From Pseudomonadota bacterium (GTDB lineage Bacteria > Pseudomonadota > Alphaproteobacteria > Rhizobiales > Xanthobacteraceae): a stretch of 64,000 nt of DNA. Shown here piece after piece: positions 50,525 through 59,968 of this stretch. The notes beneath the pieces are model-generated. The model saw only the letters and a program-made list of their open reading frames with translations. It had not been told where the DNA came from and did not search any database. Numbering within the stretch: position 1 is the stretch's first letter; each line of letters begins with the position of its first letter. Made by a program: the position numbers and the translations under genes. Where the stretch lies: NCBI GenBank assembly GCA_023404675.1, contig JAEYAW010000013.1:62001-126000 (forward strand), written 5' to 3'.

Positions 50525-52490
50525 GATCCTGATCCTGCCTGCGCACCAGCCACGAGGGCGGCGCTGGCGTTATCGCGGCCACGGGCATCCGGTCCGGATA
50601 CATCGTCGGCGAAACGCCGTGCTCGGTCTTTTCCCAGCGATAGGGATCGGTGAGCAACTGGAAAAGCGCGCGCCATGCCGCCGCGGACAAATACAGCCAG
50701 TAGAGCGGCATCATCGCCAGCACCCAGGCGTCGCCCAACTGGTTGCGGCGCGCCAGACCGGCCAATCCCATTGTGATCGCCGCGCCATAGCCCGCCGCGA
50801 TCGCGGCGAGGTGGAGCGGGCCGAGCAGGCCGCCGAACAGCACGGCAGGTTCGTCCGCGATGACCGACAGAAACAGCGGCCACAGCATGGCGACGAAGAA
50901 GAATGGATGGGCCAGCGCGGTCAGCACGTTCGCGCCGACGATCAGGTTGAGGCCGAGCAGGCCCGCCGGACCCGCCTCGCGCCAGAGGCGAAGTGGCGAC
51001 CTCATATGCACCAGCCATGTCTGCAGCCAGCCCTTCATCCAGCGCGAGCGCTGCCGAAGCCAGGCCCTGAAGGTCCATGGCGCTTCCTCGCGCGTGGTCG
51101 AATCGAACATCGTGGTGCGGTAGCCGAAACGGGCCAGGCGGATGCCGAGATCGGCGTCCTCGGTCACGTTGTAGGCATCCCAGCCGCCGACTTCGCGCAG
51201 CACGGCCGTCCGGAAATGGTTCGATGATCCGCCGAGCGGCAACGGCAGATGCAGACGCGCAAGGCCGGGCAGGAAGATATCGAACTGGCCCGCATATTCG
51301 GCGGCGAACATCCGGGCCAGCCAGCTGTCGCCGCCGTTGTGGATCGCGAGTCTGGCCTGTGCGCAGGCGAGGCTGCGGTCCTCCCTGCGAAAGGTGTCGA
51401 GAGCCGCGCGCAACTGGCCCGGCTCCGGCAGGTCTTCTGCATCAAACACGCAGACGAAGCTGCCCCGCGCGAAAGGCAGCGCGGCGTTGAGTGCTTTCGG
51501 CTTGGTCTTCGGGCCACCCGGGGGTGCGACAATCACCTCGACATTCGGCGGCAGACCGTAACGTGCGATGGCCGCGCGGGTCGCCAGGTCATCCGGTTCG
51601 ACCGCGAGCTTGATGTCGAGCTTCTCGCGGGGATAGTCGAGCGCGCCGAGCGCCCGCAGCAGCGGCGCGACGCAGCGCGCCTCCCGGTAGAGCGCCACGA
51701 TAACCGAATAGACCGGCAACTGGTCGTCGCTCAGCGCGGGCAGCGGCGGGCCCGGCCGATGGGGAACGAGGCTTCCGGCAAAGCGCAGACCGGCGAAGGC
51801 GAGAAAGCTGAAGGCCAGCAGGCCGCCGCAAACCTCGATGGCCGTGCGCGGCGCGATCGCCAGCAGGATCGCGAGAGCGGCGAGAACGAGGAGGGGCCAG
51901 ACGCGGTTGCGGGTCCGCAGGCTTGCGGCCAGTGCCGCCGACAGATCCGGCCGCCACGCCAGCAGCCCGGCCGCTGCGGCGCGTGCGAGGGCGCCGTCGG
52001 TCGCATGCGTCAGAAACTGGTGCAGTCGCTCCGCCGATGTCAGGCGGATGCGCCCGGCCTCGGCCGGAAACCGATCCACGAAAGCGCCGAGGGATCTCGC
52101 CGCGTTGTGGCGCGGCGCGACCACAAAGTGCAGGCGGCCGTCGATCCGCACCGGAATCAGCCCGGCCGCCGCCGCGTGCGGTAGTTGCTCGTCGCTGATC
52201 GGGCAATCCTCGCGACGGATCGCGGCGAAGTCTTCGAGCGGCAGCCCGGTATGGCGGGAGAAGCGGGCGAGATAGTCGGCCTCCTCGATCACGCCCCATT
52301 CGATCAGCACGCGGTCGGCGCCGACGCCGAGCGCGTCGGCGCGGCGCATCGCGGCCCGCAACAAATCAGGAGGCAGCACGTCGCGCAGGCAATCCAGCTC
52401 GCCCGGAGACGCGCCGGGGTCGGATATCCCGCTGGAAATCCGGCCGACAGTATGCGAAGGCCGACATGATACGCGTCCGCCGTCCGACAT
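50508..52490 (-). CDS. Processive family 2 glycosyltransferase with an N-terminal GspE/MshEN-like region
   Basis: A 660-residue membrane protein. Residues ~30-190 have no membrane segment and read like the N-terminal domain of GspE/PilB ATPases (GVGADRVLIEWGVIEEADYLARFSRHTGLPLED, then IPVRIDGRLHFVVAPR). Two helices precede the GT-A domain with DLATRAAIARYG, VCVFDAEDLPEPG, TEDADLGIRL and QRSRWMKGW, the D, DxD, TED and QxxRW set of processive synthases. Four or more helices follow. NfrB-type glycan synthases combine the same two modules. The product polysaccharide is unknown. ATG 52490 is the first start not overlapping the divergent gene's leader. Confidence 0.88.
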   Translation of the reverse strand: MSDGGRVSCRPSHTVGRISSGISDPGASPGELDCLRDVLPPDLLRAAMRRADALGVGADRVLIEWGVIEEADYLARFSRHTGLPLEDFAAIRREDCPISDEQLPHAAAAGLIPVRIDGRLHFVVAPRHNAARSLGAFVDRFPAEAGRIRLTSAERLHQFLTHATDGALARAAAAGLLAWRPDLSAALAASLRTRNRVWPLLVLAALAILLAIAPRTAIEVCGGLLAFSFLAFAGLRFAGSLVPHRPGPPLPALSDDQLPVYSVIVALYREARCVAPLLRALGALDYPREKLDIKLAVEPDDLATRAAIARYGLPPNVEVIVAPPGGPKTKPKALNAALPFARGSFVCVFDAEDLPEPGQLRAALDTFRREDRSLACAQARLAIHNGGDSWLARMFAAEYAGQFDIFLPGLARLHLPLPLGGSSNHFRTAVLREVGGWDAYNVTEDADLGIRLARFGYRTTMFDSTTREEAPWTFRAWLRQRSRWMKGWLQTWLVHMRSPLRLWREAGPAGLLGLNLIVGANVLTALAHPFFFVAMLWPLFLSVIADEPAVLFGGLLGPLHLAAIAAGYGAAITMGLAGLARRNQLGDAWVLAMMPLYWLYLSAAAWRALFQLLTDPYRWEKTEHGVSPTMYPDRMPVAAITPAPPSWLVRRQDQDLRNIA

Positions 52491-52579
52491 CGCCCCACCA
52501 TGCCACGTCCGGTCAACGCCGGAAAAAAGCCATCCGCATGACGCACAGCCCCGATACCACCCGCTGCGGAGGTTCCGAT

Positions 52580-53473
52580 ATGCAATCACACGCACGGCGT
52601 GCTTTCAACTTGGGATTGTTTGTTGGTGCCCTATTAACCGTGTTCGCGGCGACGGGGGCGCTGGCCCAGCCGGCGCCCGCGCCGACGGCCGCCGCGCCGC
52701 AGGTTGCGCCTCAGGCCGTTCCGGGGTTCTGGGATCCGCGCCGCCGCCCCGAGCGACCGGACCTGTCGCGGCTCACGGTGATCCGCTTCCTGACCGAAAC
52801 CGATTATCCGCCGTTCAACTACACCGGGCCGGACGGCAATCCGGCCGGATTCAACGTCGATTTCGCCCGCATGATCTGCGAGGAGATCAAGGTCACCTGC
52901 ACCATCCAGATGCGCCGGTTCGAGACGCTGCTGGATGCGGTCGGCAGCAACAGGGGCGACGCCATCATCGCCTCGATGGCGGTGACCGAACAGAGTCGGT
53001 CCCGGGTCGACTTCGCCGATCCCTATTATCGCGCCCCGGCCCGCTTCGTGGCGCGGCGCAATGCGGTGCTGGCCGACATCCGGCCCGAGCTGCTTGAGGG
53101 CAAGAAGATCGGCGTGGTCGCGGGCTCCGCCCACGAGGCCTATCTCAAATCGATGTTCACCGAGGCTCAGCTCGTGCCGTTTTCCAATGCGGAGGACGCG
53201 CGGCAGGCGCTGCGGAAAAGCGATGTCGACCTGGTCTTCGGGGACGGGGTGGCGCTGGCGTTCTGGATCAACGGCACCGAGTCCGAGGCGTGCTGCGCCT
53301 TCTCCGGCGGACCGTTTACCGACAGCCGCTATTTCGGGGAGGGAGTCGGGATCGCGGTGCGCAAGGGCAACGATCTGCTGCGGCAGGCCCTGAACTGGGC
53401 CATGTTCCGCCTCTGGGAAAAAGGCCGCTACACCGATCTGTGGCTGCGTTATTTTTCCGTCAGCCCGTTTTGA
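52580..53473 (+). CDS. Extracellular solute-binding protein, family 3 (orphan)
   Basis: A 297-residue exported protein. The leader (RRAFNLGLFVGALLTVFAATGALA) is followed by a proline/alanine linker and a PBPb domain: TETDYPPFNYTGPDGNPAGFNVDFARMI, then MAVTEQSRSRVDFADPYY and GKKIGVVAGSAHEAY. Such domains bind amino acids and related compounds. No permease or ATPase gene accompanies it, so it may serve a distant transporter or act as a sensor. GGAGG seven bases before ATG 52580 decides the start over ATG 52538. Confidence 0.88.
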   Translation: MQSHARRAFNLGLFVGALLTVFAATGALAQPAPAPTAAAPQVAPQAVPGFWDPRRRPERPDLSRLTVIRFLTETDYPPFNYTGPDGNPAGFNVDFARMICEEIKVTCTIQMRRFETLLDAVGSNRGDAIIASMAVTEQSRSRVDFADPYYRAPARFVARRNAVLADIRPELLEGKKIGVVAGSAHEAYLKSMFTEAQLVPFSNAEDARQALRKSDVDLVFGDGVALAFWINGTESEACCAFSGGPFTDSRYFGEGVGIAVRKGNDLLRQALNWAMFRLWEKGRYTDLWLRYFSVSPF

Positions 53474-53665
53474 TGTCGGCGAGGCCCTCTGCTACACAGA
53501 CGGCATCGCCTGTTTCTCCGTCATGGCCGGACGTTCCGGCCATCCGCGTCTCTGCCCTCCCGCACGGCTTTTCAGGAATGTGGGTGGCCGGTCCCGAGGC
53601 CGGACATGACGGCTCGGCTTCGGCCGGATCGGATGGATCCGCCGGAGCGACTGCCGGAGCTATGA

Positions 53666-55303
53666 ATGTCGAACGAACTGCCCATCAGCGCCGCCGACCT
53701 GCGCGCGCTCGCCGAACAGTCCAACGCCTGGCCCTTCGAGCAGGCCCGCGCCATCGTGGCGCGGCTGAAGAAGCATCCCAAGGAGGAGGTGCTGTTCGAG
53801 ACTGGCTACGGGCCGTCGGGGCTGCCGCATATCGGCACCTTCGGCGAGGTCGCGCGCACGACCATGGTCCGCCATGCCTTCCGCGTGCTCACCGAAGACA
53901 AAGTCAAAACACGGCTGCTCGCCTTCTCCGACGATATGGACGGCCTGCGCAAGGTGCCGGACAACGTTCCGAACAAGGAGTTGCTGGCGCAGGATCTCGG
54001 CAAGCCGCTGACGCAGGTGCGCGATCCGTTCGGCACGCATGACAGTTTTGGTGCGCACAACAACGCGCGGCTGCGGTCGTTTCTCGATGCGTTCGGCTTC
54101 GACTACGAATTCGCCAGCTCGACGGAATATTACAAGTCCGGCCGGTTCGATGCCGCGCTGCTCAAGGTGCTGGAGCGCATCGACAAGGTGATGGCGATCA
54201 TGCTGCCCTCGCTGCGCGAGGAGCGCGCGGCCACCTATTCGCCGTTCCTGCCGATCTGCCCGCGCACCGGCGTCGTATTGCAGGTGCCGATCGTCGATCA
54301 CGATCTGAAGGCCGGCACGGTGTCTTACGACGATCCGGAGACGAAGGAACGCATGACCGTTCCGGTCACAGGCGGTCATTGCAAGCTGCAATGGAAGCCG
54401 GACTGGGCGATGCGCTGGTACGCGCTCGGCGTCGATTACGAAATGGCCGGCAAGGATCTGATCGATTCCGTCAAGCTGTCGGGCAAGATCTGCGCGGCGC
54501 TGGGGGGCACGCCGCCGGAAGGCTTCAACTACGAGCTGTTCCTCGACGAGAAGGGACAGAAGATCTCGAAGTCCAAGGGCAACGGGCTGACCATCGACGA
54601 ATGGCTGCGCTACGCCTCGCCGGAATCGCTGTCGCTGTTCATGTATCGCGAGCCGAAGGCCGCCAAGCGGCTGTTCTTCGACGTGATCCCGCGCAACGTG
54701 GACGACTATCAGCAGTTCCTCGACGGCTATGCGCGGCAGGATACCAAGCAGCGCCTCGCCAACCCGGTCTGGCACATCCATGGCGGTGAGCCGCCGAAGG
54801 CCGACATGCCGGTGACGTTCCAGCTTCTGCTGACGCTGGTGTCGTCGTCCAACGCCGAGAACGCCGCGACGCTGTGGGGCTTCATCGGCCGCTATCGTCC
54901 GGGCGTTACCCCCGAAACCCATCCGAAGCTGGATGCGCTGGTCGGCTATGCCATCAACTACTACCGGGATTTCGTCGCGCCGACGAAGACCTTCCGCGAG
55001 CCGACCGAGGCCGAGCGCGCGGCGCTGACCGATCTGCGCGATGCGCTCTCGCAACTGCCCGAGGAGGCGAGCGCGGAGGATATCCAGAACGTGGTCTATG
55101 AGATCGGCCGCCGCGATCCATTCCTCGATCACGCCAAGAAGGGCAAGGATGGCCGGCCGGGCGTGTCGCTCGACTGGTTCAACATGCTCTATCAGGTGCT
55201 GCTCGGGCAGGAGAAAGGCCCGCGCTTCGGCTCGTTCGTCGCGGTCTACGGCATCGGCAACGCCGTTGCGATGATCGATGGCGCGCTGGCCCGCTCGGCC
55301 TAG
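53666..55303 (+). CDS. lysS: Lysyl-tRNA synthetase, class I
   Basis: A 545-residue cytosolic enzyme that charges tRNA-Lys. The class I Rossmann signatures are clear: GLPHIGTFGE (HIGH) and KISKSKGNG (KMSKS). It is the archaeal-type enzyme that replaces the class II LysRS in most Alphaproteobacteria. The C-terminal helical part binds the anticodon. The 192 bp upstream are noncoding and presumably contain its promoter. A weak hairpin (GCCCCGA/TCGGGGC, 55322-55348) follows without a T-run. Confidence 0.96.
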   Translation: MSNELPISAADLRALAEQSNAWPFEQARAIVARLKKHPKEEVLFETGYGPSGLPHIGTFGEVARTTMVRHAFRVLTEDKVKTRLLAFSDDMDGLRKVPDNVPNKELLAQDLGKPLTQVRDPFGTHDSFGAHNNARLRSFLDAFGFDYEFASSTEYYKSGRFDAALLKVLERIDKVMAIMLPSLREERAATYSPFLPICPRTGVVLQVPIVDHDLKAGTVSYDDPETKERMTVPVTGGHCKLQWKPDWAMRWYALGVDYEMAGKDLIDSVKLSGKICAALGGTPPEGFNYELFLDEKGQKISKSKGNGLTIDEWLRYASPESLSLFMYREPKAAKRLFFDVIPRNVDDYQQFLDGYARQDTKQRLANPVWHIHGGEPPKADMPVTFQLLLTLVSSSNAENAATLWGFIGRYRPGVTPETHPKLDALVGYAINYYRDFVAPTKTFREPTEAERAALTDLRDALSQLPEEASAEDIQNVVYEIGRRDPFLDHAKKGKDGRPGVSLDWFNMLYQVLLGQEKGPRFGSFVAVYGIGNAVAMIDGALARSA

Positions 55304-55378
55304 GGCACTTGCTGAACCTTCGCCCCGAAGTGGATCGCACCTCGGGGCTTGGGCTCTGAAGCCGGATGCCGCGTTCGA

Positions 55379-56140
55379 TCAGAGCGAGCGCAGCACGAAG
55401 CGGCGATTGCCGGTCTGCACCGGACGCGCGTTCATCGGATACAGTTTGGCGAACGCGGCGATGTCCTTCTCCGCCACCGTGACCGGATCGGCCATCACCA
55501 GCCACTCCACGACCTCCGAACAGGGCGGTGTGGTCAGCGATCCCTCGTAGCGATAATAACTGCGCCCGGCGGGAAGCAGTTTTCTGACGTCGAGGCTGGC
55601 ATCGGCCTTCACGGCGGGGCCTTCCTTTTGCGGCATGGTGGCGGCGATGGTCGCGAAGGCCGGGTTGGCGCTGCCCGGCGTCAGCATCACGCCGACCACG
55701 GCGAGGCCCTTGTCGCCGCTGTGGACGAAATGCGCCTCCATCGGAAAGTTTTTACCGTCGATCAGATGCTCGCTCGGCCGGTGAAAATGCACCTGCACAA
55801 GGGTGAAGCGCTCCCTGCCAAGTAGGAGCGTGCTGCCGGGCGTGAAGTTCACCTGGATGGTGTGACCGTTGTTGACGATGGTGTCGGCGCTCCGCTGCCA
55901 TTTGATGTCGATGGCATCGATTCGCGCCTTGATCGCACTCTGGAGATTGATGGGCGACTGCTGCGAGCCCACCGTACAGGCCTTGCTCGCCGCGTCGAGA
56001 TCGCCCCACGCGGCGGGGCCGGTCGTGCCTTCATAGCTCCAGTGGGGTGGATGGGCGCTTTCGGCCGCAAAGCTGGCCGGTGCGCAAACCGGGCACAGGG
56101 CCAGGCCACTCAATGCTTTGAGGAAAAATCGTCGATTCAT
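55379..56140 (-). CDS. Alpha-type carbonic anhydrase, Tat-exported
   Basis: A 253-residue periplasmic enzyme that interconverts CO2 and bicarbonate. The leader begins NRRFFLKALSGLAL, a twin-arginine motif, and is cut near ASFAAES. Zinc ligands are in HFHRPSEH (two histidines) and MEAHFVH (third). SQQSPINLQSA and GSLTTPPCSEVVEWLVM are family hallmarks. One cysteine pair (KACTVG and PPCSE) can form the usual disulfide. It has its own 75-bp upstream gap after the S24 gene on the same strand. Confidence 0.95.
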   Translation of the reverse strand: MNRRFFLKALSGLALCPVCAPASFAAESAHPPHWSYEGTTGPAAWGDLDAASKACTVGSQQSPINLQSAIKARIDAIDIKWQRSADTIVNNGHTIQVNFTPGSTLLLGRERFTLVQVHFHRPSEHLIDGKNFPMEAHFVHSGDKGLAVVGVMLTPGSANPAFATIAATMPQKEGPAVKADASLDVRKLLPAGRSYYRYEGSLTTPPCSEVVEWLVMADPVTVAEKDIAAFAKLYPMNARPVQTGNRRFVLRSL

Positions 56141-56215
56141 GATGTTGCCCCGAAAATCGCGACAGAACGTCGCGGACTCTCTATCTCACGAATCGGGGGA
56201 ACCGGGAAAGGCCGG

Positions 56216-56854
56216 CTACTGGCTGGCCCAGAGAACGCGGGCGATCCATTCGATATCCCGGGCGTCGAACACCCGGTCCTTGTGGGCGGGATTGAGCGAG
56301 GCCAGTTCGACCACCTTCATGGTGCGACGGCGCAACTCCTTCACCATCACCTCGCCGTCTCTGGTCTTGACGACGACGCGGTCGCCGCGCCGCACATCGG
56401 CGTTGGGCGAGACCACGATGATGTCGCCGTCGCGATAGGCGGGCTTCATCGAGTCGCCGGAGATTCGCAGGGCGTAGGCGTTCTCGTCTTTCATGGACGG
56501 CAGCGGGACCTCGTCCCACCCCTTGCCGACCGGAAAGCCCGCATCGTCGAAGAAGCCGTCGCTGCCAGCCTGGGCGAAACCGATCAGGGGCACGGAACGC
56601 CCGCCCAGCGCGGTTTCGTCGATCAGTTGAACGAAGGTGTCCATCGGCGTGTTGGTGGCGGCGAGGGCCTTGGCGATGGATTCGGTGGAGGGCCAGCGTT
56701 CCCGCCCATCGGGGCCGAACCGTTTGGATTTGTTGAACGCGGTCGGATCGAGGCCCGCACGTTTGGCGAGGCCGGAGGCCGATAGCTCGGCCTTGGCTGC
56801 GAGACGATCGAGTGCCACCCAAATCTGGTTATGCGTCAGCATGCGCTTGGGCAT
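56216..56854 (-). CDS. HTH-S24 LexA-like repressor
   Basis: A 212-residue regulator. The N-terminal helix-turn-helix (ASGLAKRAGLDPTAFNKSKR) is followed by a linker and the S24 domain, with the catalytic serine in RISGDSMKPAYRDGDIIVVS and lysine in DRVVVKTRDGEVMVKEL. The layout resembles phage CI and C2-type repressors that self-cleave on RecA activation, but no prophage genes lie next to it. It is conserved in many alphaproteobacteria as a chromosomal gene of unknown regulon. The 170 bp before the next gene are noncoding. Confidence 0.85.
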   Translation of the reverse strand: MPKRMLTHNQIWVALDRLAAKAELSASGLAKRAGLDPTAFNKSKRFGPDGRERWPSTESIAKALAATNTPMDTFVQLIDETALGGRSVPLIGFAQAGSDGFFDDAGFPVGKGWDEVPLPSMKDENAYALRISGDSMKPAYRDGDIIVVSPNADVRRGDRVVVKTRDGEVMVKELRRRTMKVVELASLNPAHKDRVFDARDIEWIARVLWASQ

Positions 56855-57026
56855 CGGTCCGACTCTGTCGTTGGAAACTAGGAATTATTACCTTGTCAGG
56901 CGCGATCGTGCAATCCCGTGCGCGAATGGGGAAAGCGGTGCTTGAACGCGGCGGAAGGGATCGCTACGGTGCCGCTCGCTGTCTCGAAAAATCGTAGAAA
57001 ACTCAACAGGAAGCTCAGGCGCTGCC

Positions 57027-57371
57027 GTGTCCACGATCTACAAGGTTTGCTCTGCGTCGGCGTGGCGCGAGGCTGAGCGTCAGGGCGTCTATCGCGGCAG
57101 CGCCGACGATCTGCGCGACGGCTTCATTCATTTTTCCACTGCCGAGCAACTGCCGGAGACGCTGAGCCGGCATTTTTCAGGGCAGGGCGGACTGTTCCTG
57201 ATCGCGGTGGAGATCGACGCGCTCGGCAGCGCCCTGCGGTGGGAGACGTCGCGCGGCGGCGAGTTGTTTCCGCATCTCTACGGGGAACTCGATCTCGGGG
57301 CCGCCCGCGAGGTGTTCAATCTCGATATGCGGGCGGACGGTTCCCACATCATTCCGGACTCTCTCTCATGA
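57027..57371 (+). CDS. DUF952 family protein
   Basis: A 114-residue cytosolic protein of a small conserved family. YKVCSASAWREAERQGVYRGS, FIHFSTAEQLPETLSRHF and HLYGEL are the conserved blocks. The function is not known; structures show a tRNA/ADP-ribosyltransferase-like fold in related families. It starts at GTG 57027 and overlaps pyrD by four bases (ATGA), so the two genes are coupled. Confidence 0.85.
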   Translation: MSTIYKVCSASAWREAERQGVYRGSADDLRDGFIHFSTAEQLPETLSRHFSGQGGLFLIAVEIDALGSALRWETSRGGELFPHLYGELDLGAAREVFNLDMRADGSHIIPDSLS

Positions 57372-58462
57372 TTCGTGCGCTGGACAGCCTGTCGCTGCCG
57401 TTTCTGCGGATGCTCGATGCCGAGGCGGCGCATCGTCTGGCAATCCGCGGCCTTCAGATGATGCCTGCGCTGAAGTCGCGTCCCGACGACGAGCGGCTGG
57501 CGGTGCGCGCGTTCGGGCTGAACTTTCCGAACCCGGTCGGGATGGCGGCGGGCTTCGACAAGGATGCCGAGGTGCCGGACGCGTTGCTACGGTGCGGTTT
57601 CGGTTTCGTCGAGATCGGCACCGTGACGCCGAAGCCGCAGCCGGGCAATCCGAAGCCGCGGCTGTTCCGGCTGAACGAGGACAGCGCGGTCATCAACCGC
57701 TTCGGTTTCAACAGCGGCGGCGCGGAGCCCGCGCTGCGGCGGCTGGCGGCGCGCGCCGGTCAACCCGGCATCGTCGGCGTCAATGTCGGGGCGAACCGGG
57801 AATCGCCGGACCGCGTGGCCGATTATGTCAGCCTGATCGAGACCTTCGCGCCGGTCGCGAGCTACTTCACCGTCAACATCTCCTCGCCCAACACGCCGGG
57901 CCTGCGCAACCTGCAGCAGGCCGCGACGCTGGACGATCTGCTGGCGCGGGTGATCGAAACCCGCGACCGCGTGCGAACCGAGGCGGGCGAAGCGCCGGTG
58001 CTGCTGAAGATCGCCCCGGATCTGACGCTGGCCGAACTGGACGATATCGTCCACATCGCCCGCTCGCGCGGCATCGACGGCATGATCGTGGCGAACACCA
58101 CGGTGACGCGCCCGAAGACGCTGCGCGATCAGAAGGGGGCGGGAGAGCAGGGGGGACTGTCCGGCCGTCCGCTATTCAGGCTCTCGACGCGGATGGTGGC
58201 GGAGACGTTCGTACGCGCGGAAGGCGCGTTTCCGCTGATCGGCGTCGGCGGTATCGATTCCGGTGGCGCGGCGCTGACCAAGATCCGCGCCGGCGCGACC
58301 CTGATTCAGGTCTATTCGTCGCTGGTCTTCAAGGGGCTCGGCCTCGTCGAGGACATCAAGGACGATCTGGTCTCCACCCTGCGGCGGACCGGACGCGATT
58401 CGCTGTCGGAGATCGTCGGCGCGGATGCCGCGACCATCACGGCCGAGCCGTGGCCGGAGTGA
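57368..58462 (+). CDS. pyrD: Dihydroorotate dehydrogenase (quinone), class 2
   Basis: A 364-residue FMN enzyme of pyrimidine synthesis bound to the inner membrane. The N-terminal helices (LSLPFLRMLDAEAAHRLAI) form the quinone site. FPNPVGMAAGFDKDAEVPD, NRFGFNSGGAE, VNISSPNTPGLRNLQ (catalytic serine region), NTTVTRP and GVGGIDSGGAALTKI are family signatures. ATG 57368 overlaps the previous stop. Its end overlaps the convergent MATE gene by 26 bases. Confidence 0.95.
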   Translation: MIRALDSLSLPFLRMLDAEAAHRLAIRGLQMMPALKSRPDDERLAVRAFGLNFPNPVGMAAGFDKDAEVPDALLRCGFGFVEIGTVTPKPQPGNPKPRLFRLNEDSAVINRFGFNSGGAEPALRRLAARAGQPGIVGVNVGANRESPDRVADYVSLIETFAPVASYFTVNISSPNTPGLRNLQQAATLDDLLARVIETRDRVRTEAGEAPVLLKIAPDLTLAELDDIVHIARSRGIDGMIVANTTVTRPKTLRDQKGAGEQGGLSGRPLFRLSTRMVAETFVRAEGAFPLIGVGGIDSGGAALTKIRAGATLIQVYSSLVFKGLGLVEDIKDDLVSTLRRTGRDSLSEIVGADAATITAEPWPE

Positions 58463-59783
58463 GCGGGACTGGTGCGAAGGCGCTTCGCAGCAGCGCCGGA
58501 TAGCGCGCCATCTGCAGGAGGCCGCGCGCGGCGAGGAAGATCAGCAGCGCCCACCACAGCCCGGCGTTGCCGTAAGGCGTCAGCAGCACGAACGCCGTCA
58601 GGAAAATGCCGAACGCGGCCAGCATCAGGTTGCGCATGGCGCTGGCCCAGCCTGCGCCGATGAACACCCCGTCATAGCAATAGGCCAATGCGCCGAGGCC
58701 CGGTCCCAGCGCGGCGAGCACCAGCGCCTCTCGCGCCGCCTGCCGCACTTCGGCGCTGGTGGTGAGGGCGTCGATCAGCAGCGTGCCGAAGCCGAGGAAG
58801 GCGAGCGTCAGCGCTGCGCCGAAGGCGAGGCTCCAGCGCCGCACGAGAACCACGGCGCGCGCGAAGCCCGCGCGGTCGCGGGCGCCGAGGAACAGGCCGC
58901 ACAACTGCTCGGCCGACAAGGCCAGCCCGTCGAGGAAGAACGAGCCGATCATCAGCACGTTGTTGAGCACGGAGTTGGCGGCCAGTACCACGTCGCCCTC
59001 ACGCGCGCTGCGGGCGGTGAACATCAGAAACGCGCCGATCAGCAGCGCCGTACGGATCATGATGTCGCGGTTGATCGCCAGCATGCGCGTGAGGCGCGCG
59101 CGGTCCAGCAGCCGTCCGGGCGGAAGCGCGTGCATGCCGCGCAGCCGTCCCCACGCGATCAGCGCGCCGGCCGCGAATCCGCTCACCTCCGCGATCACGG
59201 CGGCGAGCGCAGCCCCCGCGATGCCGAGATCGAGGCCGAGCACGAACAGCAGCGTCAGCGCGATATTGACGAGGTTGATGCCGACCTGAAGGCCGAGTGC
59301 GATCTTCATCCGCGCCTGCCCCACGAACCAGCCCAGCAGCACGAGATTGCCCAGCGTGAACGGCGCGGCCAGCAGGCGGATGGCGAAATAGAGCGCGGCG
59401 GCCTTGACCACGGCCGCGCTGCCGCCCAGCGCGATGAAAATGGGCGATGCGAGCAGACTGCCTGTCGCCGCGAGAAGAATGCCGAGCCCGGCGGCCAGGA
59501 TCAGGCCGCGCAGCGGCGTGGCCTTCACCTCAAGATGGTCGCCCGCGCCGAGCGCCTGCGCCGTGAGCGCCACCGTGCCCATGCGCAGGAAGCCGAACAG
59601 CCAGAGCACGCAATCCAGCGTCACCGAGGCGAGCGCGACGCCGCCAAGCAGCGCGGCATCGCCAAGGCGGCCGATCGCCATGGTCGAGACGATGCCGAGC
59701 AGCGGTGTCGTGAGATTCGCCACCATCGCGGGGAACGCGATAGCGAAAACGCGTCGGCTCGTCGGCGCTTCGGGAACGCTCAC
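58437..59783 (-). CDS. MATE family efflux protein (DinF-like)
   Basis: A 448-residue transporter with twelve hydrophobic helices. The start RRVFAIAFPAMVANLTTPLL and GIVSTMAIGRLGDAALLGGVAL fit the DinF branch, distinct from the NorM-like exporter at 3433-4860. The second half opens FTLGNLVLLGWFVGQARMKIAL. It would exchange a drug or metabolite for H+ or Na+. A repeat block lies upstream. Confidence 0.9.
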   Translation of the reverse strand: MSVPEAPTSRRVFAIAFPAMVANLTTPLLGIVSTMAIGRLGDAALLGGVALASVTLDCVLWLFGFLRMGTVALTAQALGAGDHLEVKATPLRGLILAAGLGILLAATGSLLASPIFIALGGSAAVVKAAALYFAIRLLAAPFTLGNLVLLGWFVGQARMKIALGLQVGINLVNIALTLLFVLGLDLGIAGAALAAVIAEVSGFAAGALIAWGRLRGMHALPPGRLLDRARLTRMLAINRDIMIRTALLIGAFLMFTARSAREGDVVLAANSVLNNVLMIGSFFLDGLALSAEQLCGLFLGARDRAGFARAVVLVRRWSLAFGAALTLAFLGFGTLLIDALTTSAEVRQAAREALVLAALGPGLGALAYCYDGVFIGAGWASAMRNLMLAAFGIFLTAFVLLTPYGNAGLWWALLIFLAARGLLQMARYPALLRSAFAPVPLTPATARP

Positions 59784-59810
59784 GCGAAAAACAGATGGCG
59801 CGCTGCGTCA

Positions 59811-59924
59811 CCTCTCCCCACCGGGGAAAGGTCGGATTGCAAGGCAATGCGGGTGAGGGGAAGGATACTTTCGAGGCTGTGGATCCCCCTCGCCCCAACC
59901 TTCTCCCCGGTAGGGAGAGGGAGC
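59811..59924. repeat. Intergenic palindromic repeat units (REP-like)
   Basis: CCTCTCCCC with GGTGAGGGG (59811-59860) and CCCTCGCCCCAACC with TTCTCCC-cggta-GGGAGAG (59886-59924) form two related hairpins between gene ends and starts. They resemble the dispersed repeats of Bradyrhizobium-type genomes. No coding function is seen. Confidence 0.6.
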
Positions 59925-59968
59925 AAGCCGCGCCGTCTGGAGATCGTCTCCATAAAAACTGAAATCCG

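Noticed and set aside
55322..55348. Intrinsic terminator after lysS
   Set aside because: A 7-base stem is present but no T-run follows on either strand.
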